From NCBI GenBank assembly GCA_001584585.1, contig LSYV01000048.1, positions 235,361 to 276,668 of the forward strand: a stretch of DNA of 41,308 nucleotides, in the 5' to 3' direction. The notes under the pieces were generated by a model. The model was not told the origin of the DNA. It ran no database searches and saw nothing but the letters and a program-made list of their open reading frames with translations. Below are positions 11,356 to 20,620 of this stretch, piece after piece; position 1 is the first letter of the stretch; every line of letters starts with the position of its first letter. This DNA comes from Gonium pectorale (taxonomy: Eukaryota > Chlorophyta > Chlorophyceae > Chlamydomonadales > Volvocaceae). A program made the translations under genes and the position numbers.

Positions 11356-14241
11356 GAGTCCTCTGGCAGCGATGAGTACAGCAGCAGCTCGGTGTCGGAA
11401 CCGGTGGGAGGCGGTTGCATGGCGGGTGGGCCGGTACACATGCCCTCCCTTCAGCGCTCATGCGGGGAGGGCTCACGTGGGCGGGTTTCGCGTGACATGG
11501 CGTCTTATGACGGACCCGTGCGGATGCGCGGGGGGGGACGCGGTGGCGCTGGTCCGGCTGGGTTCGCCCTGCACTTGGGTCAGAAGGGAAACCGCCGCCA
11601 GCTAGACGCGGGAGCTGCCGGCAGACACTTACTCCCTGCAACCCTTCTTGCGCAGTCGACGCGCAGGGCCGCACCAAGCCCCGCGTGGAATGTTTCCGCA
11701 AGGCCTTAGCCCGCATCTGGCGCGGCTCCTGCAAGTCCCACGACTGGCGCCACCTGGGGAGAGGCGCCTGGGAGCCGCGCGCAGGCAAGGGCAAGGTCAG
11801 CCGCATCGCAGCAGGCGCGGAGCCGGCGGCAGCGGCGGCGGTGGCGGCGGCAGCAGCTCGCGGGCGTGGAAGCAACGGCAGAAGCACAAGACGCGCAAGG
11901 ACGGCCGTGAGTGCCGCGTGCGGACTGGCGTGTGTGTGTCTGGCGGGGGGGGCTCGGTCACGGGGAAACGGCCACAGGCTTGCAAAGCGTGTCCCACGTA
12001 AGCACGCACACACAGTCGCATTGGCTGCGGGCGAGCCCCTGCGCGAGAGGTTGCTTATTATGTTATGTAGTCATGTGCGGTAAGGAGCCACCCCCTTGCC
12101 GTTTTCCCCTTGTGCTGTGCTGGCCGCTTCCACATCTACGCTGCCCCAAGCTTACCTCCCCGCGGCTCTCCCCGCCCTCGCCCGCAGCCACCTCGAACTC
12201 TGACGACGACGCGGCCGACGGCGGCGGTGAGACGTCCAAAGAGCGACCCAAGGGTCGTTCCTCCTCCTACGCCACCCCGCTGCAGTCCCCGGCCCCGTCA
12301 AGCCCTCGGGCGGCGCCGGCAAGCCGCCCCTGCCTCCCCAGGCGCCCCAGCGGAAGCAGGAACAGCCGTCAGGGCGCGAGCGGAAGTGAAAACGCAATCG
12401 TGACTGAGATTTGGACCGAGCTCGGGACCGGAAACGGGATCGAGATCGGGGCCGGGATCGCGACGTGGAGGCAGCCCATGGGCCCCGCGGGAGCGAGGTC
12501 GACGTGCTGGTCGGGGGCAGGGACGAGGCCGGCGGCGGCGGAGCGGGCGGCTCCGTCAGCAGGGGCGAGCGGGGCCGGGGGACCGACGTCATCGTCAGCG
12601 GTGGAGGCTGAGGAGGCGGCGTGAAGCTGTCCTCGGAGGAGCGTGGCGGTCCGGGTCACGGGCGTGCCAGCCCCGAGCACCTTGACCTGTTCAGACCGCA
12701 CCTATCAGCGGAGAAAGAGGCCATGCATGTCACCCCGGCCTGTTGTTCCCGGAGCTAGTGGCAGCGGCGCCACCGCATGGACAATGGCGACGGGGACCAC
12801 AGCGGTGGTGCCGGGCAAGAAGGCCACCACAGCTGACGCCGCCAAATGGCGCCAAATGGCGCGACCTCCACCGCCGCAGCACCCGGCGCCGACGGCGCTG
12901 GCGGCGCCAAGCAGATGCGCGGCAACGTGCGCTCGGGCGGCCACGGCAAGGCCCCCGCCGGCGCCGACGTCGGCGCCGCCGGTGACGTCGACGCTGACGC
13001 CGGCGAGCAGGCTAGCGAGCACTGTCCCGACGACGTGGCCGAGTCTCCTGGCGGCTTCCTGTGCGACCAGTTCAGCACGCGGTAAAGCCCAGGGACGAGG
13101 ACGGCGGCGAGGGGCGCAGCGCGGCCGGCGCAGTGGGGCCGCCCCCCGATTACGACCCACTGGTCCGCTGGTTCCTGGTGCACTACAGCCAGCTGCAGGC
13201 GGCAGGTGGGGGTGGGTGGATGGAAGGGATGTGGGTGCCTTCGGGCCTCTGGAAACTGAGGGAGGGGACTGGTACCAACGGCCTAGGGGGCCGGGGATTA
13301 CCCCTGAGGTTTAGGCTTTTGGGTATCCGGGTAAACGGCTGGAGGCTTTTGGGAATCGCGGGCTGAACGTTGAAAACAAGGCTTTGGCGTCAAGCTGGAT
13401 GTGTGGGGGCCCGGGGAGGCGGGGAGGAGAGCGGCGCTCCAGAAACAGGGGACCGGTCCGGGGTTCCGGAGCGTCGGATGGGAGGGGCGCCCAAGGGCTG
13501 GCATGAAGACACCCCTTACGGGTTGGGGCGCTGTGCCGGTGCGCTGTGGGGCGGAGGCCCAAAGGCTCCATCGGCGGCGCACGTTAGGTGCATCAGCCAA
13601 CCGAGGGGTGGCGTCGACCCCATTCATGTACCCTACCTTGGCCGGTCCTAGGGCAACGCAGCGCCCCTGACTTGATTGCTCAACGTACCGGCGCCACTCC
13701 GCTGTCGCCCTCTCGCGCTGCCTACCGGTATCTGTCCTGGGGTATCTATCCTGGGGTAACACCCACTTTCGGGTGGGCAGCAAGTTCAAGAAAGCAAAAC
13801 TGACTTGACAGAGGCGGTGGACCTAACGGCTCGTATCCCGCCGGGGGGGCAGATCCCCCAAACCCTTTATCCTTTATCTGTCCGCCCTCCTGCCCGCCCG
13901 CCTATCTTTCCGCCCGCCCATCTGCCAGTCTGCCTACCCGCCTGCCTCCCGCCCGCCTATCTTCCCGCGCGGCCGCCCCCGCCCCAGCAGGCATCCTGTC
14001 GATGCTGCCCGGCGGCCTGTTCGATTGCGGCCGGGTGCCCGCGGGCTTCTCACTGGACCCCCACACCTCCCTTATCGTGCCGGAAGGCAGCCCAGGATCC
14101 GCGCCCGGACCCCGCGGCGGCGAACCGTGGGGTGTCAGTCGGGCGACGGCAGCGGCATGCCACCCAGGCCAGGGCCCGGCCGAGGAGCTGCGCCCGCGGC
14201 CGCTGCTCAAGCACGCCAGCGGCAGCGGCAGCAGCAGCTAA
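11356..14241 (+). pseudogene. Broken gene for a Ser/Arg/Asp-rich protein, unrecognised family
   Basis: Exons are predicted at 11356-11403 (SSGSDEYSSSSVSEP), 11667-11906, 12188-13205 and 13991-14241. Exon 2 includes RVECFRKALARIWRGS and later AWKQRQKHKTRKDG; its GTGAGT donor is in phase with exon 3. The last intron is also phase-consistent, joining FLVHYSQLQAAG to ILSMLPGGLFDCGRV, and the last exon ends in a TAA stop. The coding frame is interrupted, however. It shifts near 11790, 12296 and 13075, and the frame used from 12297 contains TGA at 12387, 12405, 12609 and 12831 and TAG at 12756. Protein-like sequence continues past each: an Arg/Asp repeat (RARDRKRDRDRGRDRD), then LSSEERGGPGHGRASPEHL. 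Each stop is one C-to-T change from CGA or CAG. This may be a young pseudogene or an assembly with base errors. An alternative frame (12188-12624) is open but less protein-like. Confidence 0.55.
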
Positions 14242-14303
14242 GGGGATCATCGGGAGCGGGATGGCGGCTCGGCGGCGTCGCTGGCTGGCGGCGGCGGCAA
14301 TGG

Positions 14304-14308
14304 TGTAA
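14304..14308 (+). terminator. TGTAA polyadenylation signal of the broken gene
   Basis: TGTAA lies 63 bases after the stop codon at 14239-14241 on the same strand. Confidence 0.55.
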
Positions 14309-14712
14309 TTCTTGGCAAGTAGGCGGCGGTTGGCGAGCGGGTGAGCGCCAAGCGACTCCTTATCCTGCGCGCTTCTGCAGCCCATCGGGGCTTGCATTGC
14401 CTACAATGTGTTGTTTGCAGCCTGAACTTCCGTCAGGGCAAATCGTTCAGGCAGGTCTGCAGCTAGGGCAATTCGTTCGGCCGGATGAAAGAGCTTACAG
14501 CTTGACAAGATTTTTCGTCGGCGACGCCCTCCGGGTGGGCATACTCCGACCGCTCCATAGACGGAGCCCCGGGACTGGGTTGTTTCTGTCAAGCACCCCG
14601 TCTTCCAGCCTCCATTATCAGGTTACAGGTTACACGCCCGTCAAAGCTGGGGGGGGTCAAAGGACGTTATTGTTTGGGCCCGCCTCAAAAGTGGGGTGTT
14701 TAAAAAGACGTT
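14309..14712. other. Spacer between convergent genes
   Basis: It is bounded by a plus-strand TGTAA at 14304 and two minus-strand TGTAA motifs at 14623-14634. No coding sequence is seen. Confidence 0.5.
14623..14634 (-). terminator. Two TGTAA polyadenylation signals, minus strand
   Basis: The plus strand reads TTACA at 14623-14627 and again at 14630-14634, about 80 bases beyond the putative minus-strand stop at 14713. Confidence 0.45.
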
Positions 14713-15413
14713 TTATGATAACCAGCCTGCAAGTCCCAAAAGTTCGGTGTTTGGCAATGGCCCCAGCGACCGGTCTCCTTTGCTTGGACACAGCGTTTCA
14801 GTTAGTGTGGACGCACGGACAGACTGACGGACCGACGGACGTAGGCCAGGGGTGATCCCAGGTGACTCCTTGCCTTCTGCCTCCCGCCGCCGAGTCGATA
14901 CAAGCGTGCACTCCGCCCACACACACCTCAGTTCCTGAGCTGCTGTCTGTCGGTGACGACCCCAAGCCCCGTTTTCATCCTCACCCTCTCTCTCTCTCAA
15001 CGTCGCTCAACACCATGAGCTCAACACAATGCAATGCAACGCTTGCGACCCCACTCACGTCCCAGAAACACCATGAGGAGAAGGCGTGCCCCCAGATCTT
15101 TCTCTGGCGCAAACGCCAAAGTGGTGTGGCTCCCCATATGCAGTGTTCCATTTTTACCGCCACATTACCCGTGTTTCAACGCCCACCCCACGCACAAAGC
15201 TCGCCCAGAGAACCCCTTGGACGCCCTTGGCAACCGTCTCACCGCTTGGCAACCGTCCACCACTCCCCTTCGGAAGGGCTCATTGCTGATGGCGCCCAGC
15301 CCGTTCCGGTCCATACTCTTCTCCTCAAAGCCCCACCCCAAGTCCTCCTCAGGCGCTAGCGTGGAGGCTATCGCAGGCCGAAGGACTTTCCTTGGCGCTA
15401 CTCGCGGGGCTGA
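14713..15413 (-). CDS. Predicted gene, 3' exons only, unrecognised
   Basis: Three minus-strand exons can be joined in phase 0: 15413-15243, 15103-15059 and 14955-14713 (first base of the last exon approximate). The first follows a long pyrimidine tract ending GGTCAGAG; it includes LAPEEDLGWGFEEKSMDRNG and a good GTGAGA donor. The second is a 45-base exon reading RKIWGHAFSSWCFWD with a GTGAGT donor. The last is open for about 81 codons and stops at 14713, followed by two TGTAA signals. No domain is recognised. Support comes from agreeing phases and the 3' signals; the last exon is weakest, since its codon use is not strongly GC-biased. The 5' part of the gene was not found. Confidence 0.35.
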
Positions 15414-16096
15414 CTCTGACCGGCAGCGGGCGGGCAAGAGCTTGAAAGCATGCATGCAAAGGAGGACAGGATGGGCAGAAAGGATATGAAGGACGAGAGC
15501 ACCCTTGGAGTGGACCCATCCATGTCGTCAAAATTCATCAACCCCAACGTTGCATGTGCCGTACTACGTCCCATCTCGACTGGTGCGTGATGCGAGTAGC
15601 AGGGTGCAAGGCGGGGCGGGGAACGGTATTGGCCGTGGAGGCCGTGGAGCGAGTCAGTGGCCAGGCGCCTAACACAGCGCTATTCTATCTATTGATCTGG
15701 AGAGCAGGGCGCTGCTCGGTAGTACGCTCGGTTGGGTTTCCGCTGGAAAACAGGCAGCCGGTTTTGGGCGAACAGGAAACTTGAAAGGCGAAGGAGGATG
15801 AGCGCCCAGAGCACCCCAGCCTGTTTCCCTTCAAAGGCGCCAACTCTGCGGCCCCTTGAGAGGCTGGGAGACGTCCCGCCGTCCCACGGGTCGGCTGGGA
15901 TGCGAACATGCGAGTCACCTACGCGGTGGCCCTTACTCGTTAGCATGATAGCTGTGATTTTCGCCTAACATAGCCCACTGCATCAGGCTTGGGAACGGAC
16001 GTGTAACGAGTCTTTTCTGGGTTGGCAGCAGCAGCGCTGACCCCTGGGTCACAGCGGTTGATGGTGGTGTTTAAAAACACCGGTTGATGATGGTGT
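15414..16096. other. Spacer without a supported gene
   Basis: A plus-strand frame ending at 15968 (hydrophobic end WPLLVSMIAVIFA) is followed by TGTAA at 16002-16006 and could be a terminal exon, but no upstream exon was found. Bases 16060-16099 contain a near-duplicate of GTTGATGGTGGTGTTTAAA. Confidence 0.3.
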
Positions 16097-16929
16097 TTAA
16101 ACGAAGTTCTTTGCGCCGGGGTGAAGGCGCACAAAGCGAGGCTGGGCCGCAGCCTCCAGGCGCGCGTCGATCTCGGCGATCCGACGGGCTTTGTAGGCCG
16201 CCTTCCTCGCGAGGATGTCGGGCTTGTTCTTCTCGTAGTAGGCCGCCCTGCTCGCGAGGATGTCGGGCAGGTTCTTCTCGTAGTGGGCCGCCTTGCTCGC
16301 CGCCTGGGCCGCTCCTCTTTCTTCTCTTTCACCGACCTGACCTGGATGAATCCGTGCGCTGCTTGTGCCACCCCCACCGTGCTACTACTTCAGCAATGCC
16401 TCAGCAGGGGCCTCGTAAGGGAACCCACACACCTGCTACCCGAGGTTGACAGGTGCAGCGCATGAATCGATGAACACCGCTAGCCATTGGCCAACTAACC
16501 CCCTTGTCCCCCCCCCCTGCCCTGCCCGATGGAGTGCTTGCACTCAGGACAGCTCTCACGCATTATGTTCTCATCGACGCCAAGCGAACTCCACGGTGCA
16601 AGCCCCAGGCCCGTACGGTACGAAGGACGGGCAAGCCTGTGCCGGCTATCCTGCATGGGCCATATGGTGAAGGCAAGTGCAAGATTGCCATGGTGCCTGC
16701 GAATCGTCGCCTAAGACAAAGCTCGATGGAGAAAGCCTGCCGTGCGCCAACGCCATCATGCTCACGAACGCTTGGTTTGTGCACAACCTCAAAGCAGGCA
16801 GAAGAGGACGTCCCGACGCAGAAAAGGACGTCCCGACGCAGCCCTTCGAACAGGATTGCCGAGTGCTCACCTTGCTTCTGATTTTTCAGCATTGCTTCCA
16901 TGCGGGCCTGCCCGTCCTCAAAACTCGAC
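16097..16929 (-). CDS. Helical repeat protein with YEKN repeats, 5' part lost in the N gap
   Basis: Minus-strand exons 16929-16871 (truncated by the N run) and 16341-16097 join in phase 1 (donor CAAG|GTGAGC, acceptor CATCCAG|GTCAGG). The visible product begins SSFEDGQARMEAMLKNQKQ and continues GERGAAQAASKAA-like helix; that is a paraphrase, the exact part being EERGAAQAASKAA. Two and a half copies of a 15-16-residue unit follow: KAAHYEKNLPDILAS, RAAYYEKNKPDILAR and KAAYKARRIAEIDAR. It ends RLHPGAKNFV before TAA at 16099-16097. The underlying DNA is a direct repeat of about 48 bases. Similar Lys/Tyr-rich helical repeats occur in proteins of green algae and of large DNA viruses of algae; whether this one is related cannot be told here. 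A helical, possibly nucleic-acid-binding protein is inferred. Confidence 0.5.
16805..16841. repeat. Direct repeat, two 17-base copies with 20-base period
   Basis: AGGACGTCCCGACGCAG occurs at 16805-16821 and again at 16825-16841, within the predicted intron of the YEKN-repeat gene. Confidence 0.9.
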
Positions 16930-17487
16930 NNNNNNNNNNNNNNNNNNNNNNNNNNNNNNNNNNNNNNNNNNNNNNNNNNNNNNNNNNNNNNNNNNNNNNN
17001 NNNNNNNNNNNNNNNNNNNNNNNNNNNNNNNNNNNNNNNNNNNNNNNNNNNNNNNNNNNNNNNNNNNNNNNNNNNNNNNNNNNNNNNNNNNNNNNNNNNN
17101 NNNNNNNNNNNNNNNNNNNNNNNNNNNNNNNNNNNNNNNNNNNNNNNNNNNNNNNNNNNNNNNNNNNNNNNNNNNNNNNNNNNNNNNNNNNNNNNNNNNN
17201 NNNNNNNNNNNNNNNNNNNNNNNNNNNNNNNNNNNNNNNNNNNNNNNNNNNNNNNNNNNNNNNNNNNNNNNNNNNNNNNNNNNNNNNNNNNNNNNNNNNN
17301 NNNNNNNNNNNNNNNNNNNNNNNNNNNNNNNNNNNNNNNNNNNNNNNNNNNNNNNNNNNNNNNNNNNNNNNNNNNNNNNNNNNNNNNNNNNNNNNNNNNN
17401 NNNNNNNNNNNNNNNNNNNNNNNNNNNNNNNNNNNNNNNNNNNNNNNNNNNNNNNNNNNNNNNNNNNNNNNNNNNNNNNNNNNNNNN
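16930..17487. other. Assembly gap of 558 N
   Basis: All bases are N. The gap removes the 5' part of the minus-strand repeat gene. Frames drawn across it are meaningless. Confidence 1.
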
Positions 17488-18542
17488 AGCTCCTTTTTTG
17501 GGCCTGTCTTTTGTGGTGGCCAGTGTGACGGCTGGCCGTGCAGGTGTTGCATACGACGATCGTAAGCCGTGCACGTGTGTGTGGAGCATTCGGAGATTGC
17601 CAGTGTGGCTGATTGGTCGATCGGTCGTCAGGGGCAGAGCAGGTGATGCGGGACGGGGAGGATGTACGGTCGGCATGGTACGGTGTACGGCATACGGCGT
17701 ACGGCTGCAGCTTTTGGGCGTCATGCAGGTGCGAACGCTGTGGGGGACGAAGCTGCGTGTGGGGATGGGGGCGTTCCCGGGCCTCGCCGGCAGAGGCACG
17801 AAACACACCGCACCCGGCCGTACGGCACACATGGTGCGACTTGCGTGTTGTAAGGTCAGATTGACGGGTGCCATTGACCCGGGGCGTCGATGCGGTCATG
17901 GCGTCGGGTGGTGGAGATTAGTCTCATGTGCCCAATGACTGCACAGAGCCGCCGGCCTCACTGCACCGGGGCGAGGGGGCACCGGGATGAGGGGGCACCG
18001 GGGCCAGGGGGGTAGCGAAGAAGGGAAACGGCCAGGACCGGGGGGCAGCAGGCAGTCTGGTGCAGGCTGCCCGGCATAGCAAGCCTGCAGCGGTGTAGGG
18101 CGGTGGCGAGGGCCCGGCAAGGTGCTTGGCGGTTGGCGGCGCATAGCGCAGCACAGCGCAGCGCGGCCAGACATGGCGTCGTACAGCCGTACTGCCGTAC
18201 CACCACATGCACCCTATTAGGGCCTACGCGCACCTTCACGGCAGCTTTTGGCGCCATCACCGTATCCCATTTAGGTCACAGAGTCCTGCTCTGACATTCG
18301 TCGCATTTGCGCTACGTCTCGGTTCTCGACTCTGACATTCCTCGCTGTGCCCCCTCCCCCGCCCCTTCCCGCCGCTCCGCCTGGCGCTGCTCGCATGCGA
18401 TGCACGTAGACTAGGCTGGGCGCATCTCAGCATGCATAGGGTCACCCCAGAGAGAATTCTTGGCCGCATCGGGGGCTACGGTGGTGATCGCCGCCCAACT
18501 ACCATGCATGGACATCACCCCTTCAACTGGGTCCTACAACGA
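17488..18542. other. Repeat-tinged spacer without a gene
   Basis: No exon could be supported. The stretch contains many CGTACGG-like words at 17664-17710 and a short GGGGCACCGGG-type tandem repeat at about 17965-18010. Confidence 0.4.
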
Positions 18543-18666
18543 CGCCATCAGTTTCGCGCTTACGCTCGTCGTATGCGTTTTCCTTTTCAACACATGGCAT
18601 CCAACAGCAGCGGGGGCATCCTACAGTATAGCGTGATCTGGAAGCAGGAAGAGTGAAGCCGCCTCC

Positions 18667-18691
18667 TCGGTCGTACGTACGGTCGTACGTA
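18667..18691. repeat. Tandem GGTCGTACGTAC
   Basis: GGTCGTACGTAC occurs twice in a row within 18667-18691. The unit contains the palindromes CGTACG and GTAC. Confidence 0.8.
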
Positions 18692-18726
18692 CGCATCCTA
18701 ATAATGCGCGATTGTGCCAGCAGGGC

Positions 18727-18994
18727 AACTGGGTACAAGGCACGCCAGCTGGAGGAAACAAGCAGACGCGTACGCTTTGCCTGGAAGGTCTGGAGCGTGG
18801 AGGCGTACGTGGAGGGCACATTGGAGTCCCGGCGGCTGGCCCAGCAACCCGTACCCGAGCCCGTACCTCGCCCGCTACCCCGCGCTGACCCCTCCGTCCT
18901 GAGGGGCCGCCCGGTCGCCTGGTGGCACGCACCCGCAGGAAGGAACTCGTCCCCACAACCCAGTGGCACAGCGACACCACAATTCACGCAGTGA
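18727..18994 (+). other. Open segment of uncertain coding status
   Basis: After an acceptor-like GTGCCAGCAG an open plus-strand frame reads YKARQLEETSRRVRFAWKVW and EAYVEGTLESRRLA, then becomes Pro-rich and stops at 18994. It is protein-like over 45 codons, but a second frame is also open and no partner exon was found. It may be another copied fragment in the mosaic region. Confidence 0.25.
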
Positions 18995-20138
18995 CGCAGC
19001 GAGTACGCGAGAGGAGAGGCTGTGGAGTGGCTGAGGACGGGCCCTAAATGTCCAGGTGCCAGCTAGAATGCTTTCTTTGCTGGCCTGCCGGTATGCCTGA
19101 GGCCCCGCCCTGCAGCCGTTCCTGAAGGCCCTTGCCCGGTGCATCCGCCTGGAGAGCCTCTCCCTGCCCGGCTGCCAGCTGGGCTCGGCGGCGCAGGCGC
19201 GGTGGCTGGCGGCGGCGCTGCTGCGGCTGACCAGCCTGGAGCTGGGGTCGCTGCCGCCGGCGCTGGGTTGCCGCCGCCAAGCTGCCAGGACGCCGGGGAT
19301 GAGCTGGGATGAGCACCAAATGCAGCTGAGGGCGGCGCAGGCGGCGCTGCGCGCGGCGGAACAAAGCGAAGCTGGCAGAATTGCGCTTGCGGTACGCGTG
19401 CAGCTCCGCCTGCGCTGGGGCTGCCGCCGGAGGAGGAGGAGGAGAAGCAGCAGCGCCCCTCGGCTTTTGCCTTAGTTGCCACGCACCATGCGCGTTCCAT
19501 GCCCCTGACCCCGTGCAGGCCACAAGCCGCCAGCCGCCACGTCGCTGGAACTGCCCGCCTGCGACGCGCTGGGCGTCGCGGTGGCGGCCGCACTCGGCCT
19601 GTCGTACGACGCTGCAGCGTACCGTACGATACAGGCGTCGTGCAAGTGGTTTGTACCGGAGAGTGCGGCCGGCAGCGACATTATGTATTTTTAAGTCCCC
19701 GCTCCTTGGCGGCGAACCTTTGTGGAGACTCTTCCCAGACCAGCATCTGTGGGCCCCGTCCTGATTTGAGTGAAGGTCCACAATTTCGAGCCTGTTTGCG
19801 CAATCAGGCATGTATGGGTGTCAAGAGCATCGGCCCCTAGCAGAGCGGGCCGCTGAAAGGGTAGCTGCGGGGGCAGGGTGGACAATCCTACGGGGATGGC
19901 TGGCTGGCTACAAGAGCGACTGCGCAGTCGGCACTGCGTGCAGTGACTGCAGCATGGGCCGTGCGTGGATTGTCAGTGGCGGTGAGGCGTGCGTCGCATC
20001 GGCTTGACCCAGATTGGCTGCTGTTCCTGGGCATCATGTCGAGAGTACGTGGCCCTCGATAACCGTTTGAGGCTTTGAGGCTGACTGCAAAGTGACTATC
20101 ACAACAGAGTGTTTGCTGCTGTAAACGTGTCCAGGGTA

Positions 20139-20179
20139 ACGAAGTTGGACACGCCTCCCCTGAACGTGTCCAACTTCGT
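20139..20179. repeat. Perfect 15-base inverted repeat with 11-base loop
   Basis: ACGAAGTTGGACACG (20139-20153) and its reverse complement (20165-20179) flank a CCTCCCCTGAA spacer. The block is absent from the equivalent place near 10205 in the parent sequence. Confidence 0.85.
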
Positions 20180-20620
20180 AAGACAGCTGTGGACAGCGCG
20201 ACGCAATCCATCCTCGCGCAGCTGCTTGCAGTACGTCGCAGTCCTATGTCCGCGAGTGCAGGCTGAATGACGCTTGCCCCTGCTTGCCCTTCAAGAAGCC
20301 GGAAGGTCGCGCGACCGTGGCACATGTATCGAGCAGCAGCGTAGTAATCGATGAGTAAGCTTGTTGAAAACGCTGCACCATTAGCTACAACTATAAAGGT
20401 GCGTCCGGCGCATCGACATATCGCAAGGGCACTTAGGCACAGAGGGGCACAGAGGGGCACGTGAAGCCACTTCACAAAATGTCCAGTCGGCATCACCATT
20501 AACGTAGCGCTGTATGCGGCACTTTCGGGCATCATCTCCCCTCCTCACCGCTGCACCAGGCTCCTCAGAGGGACTGCACCCGCCTGCATCCTAAACACAA
20601 TCTCCCCCCGCCCCGCCCCC

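Larger units (their letters stand above)
18543..20552 (+). pseudogene. Mosaic of pieces copied from the PAC1-like and F-box/LRR genes
   Basis: Four pieces in the same orientation were identified by eye. Bases 18543-18596 match 7659-7712 (PAC1-like intron 2) with about three mismatches. Bases 19039-19101 match 23705-23767 (intron 3 of the F-box/LRR gene). Directly joined to it, 19102-19455 matches 24871-25222 (exon 5 of that gene), omitting exon 4. Bases 19475 to about 20552 match 9543-10544, that is the last intron edge, last exon and 3' flank of the PAC1-like gene. The LRR piece has a one-base insertion near 19363 that breaks the frame. The copied PAC1 exon (19519-19694) stays open, with four codons deleted and several amino-acid changes. 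No start codon or complete gene is present, so a pseudogene mosaic is the simplest reading. Confidence 0.75.

Noticed and set aside
11261..12013. 250-codon open frame on the minus strand
   Set aside because: It has no protein-like segment and is antisense to plus-strand exons with good splice signals.
16558..16696. Alternative terminal exon for the repeat gene (reading MAILHLPSPYGPC)
   Set aside because: The phase also fits, but the exon at 16341-16097 continues the helical composition and is the better partner.
16563..17938. Long open frames across the N gap on both strands
   Set aside because: They consist mostly of unknown residues; only the 59 bases at 16871-16929 can be supported as an exon.
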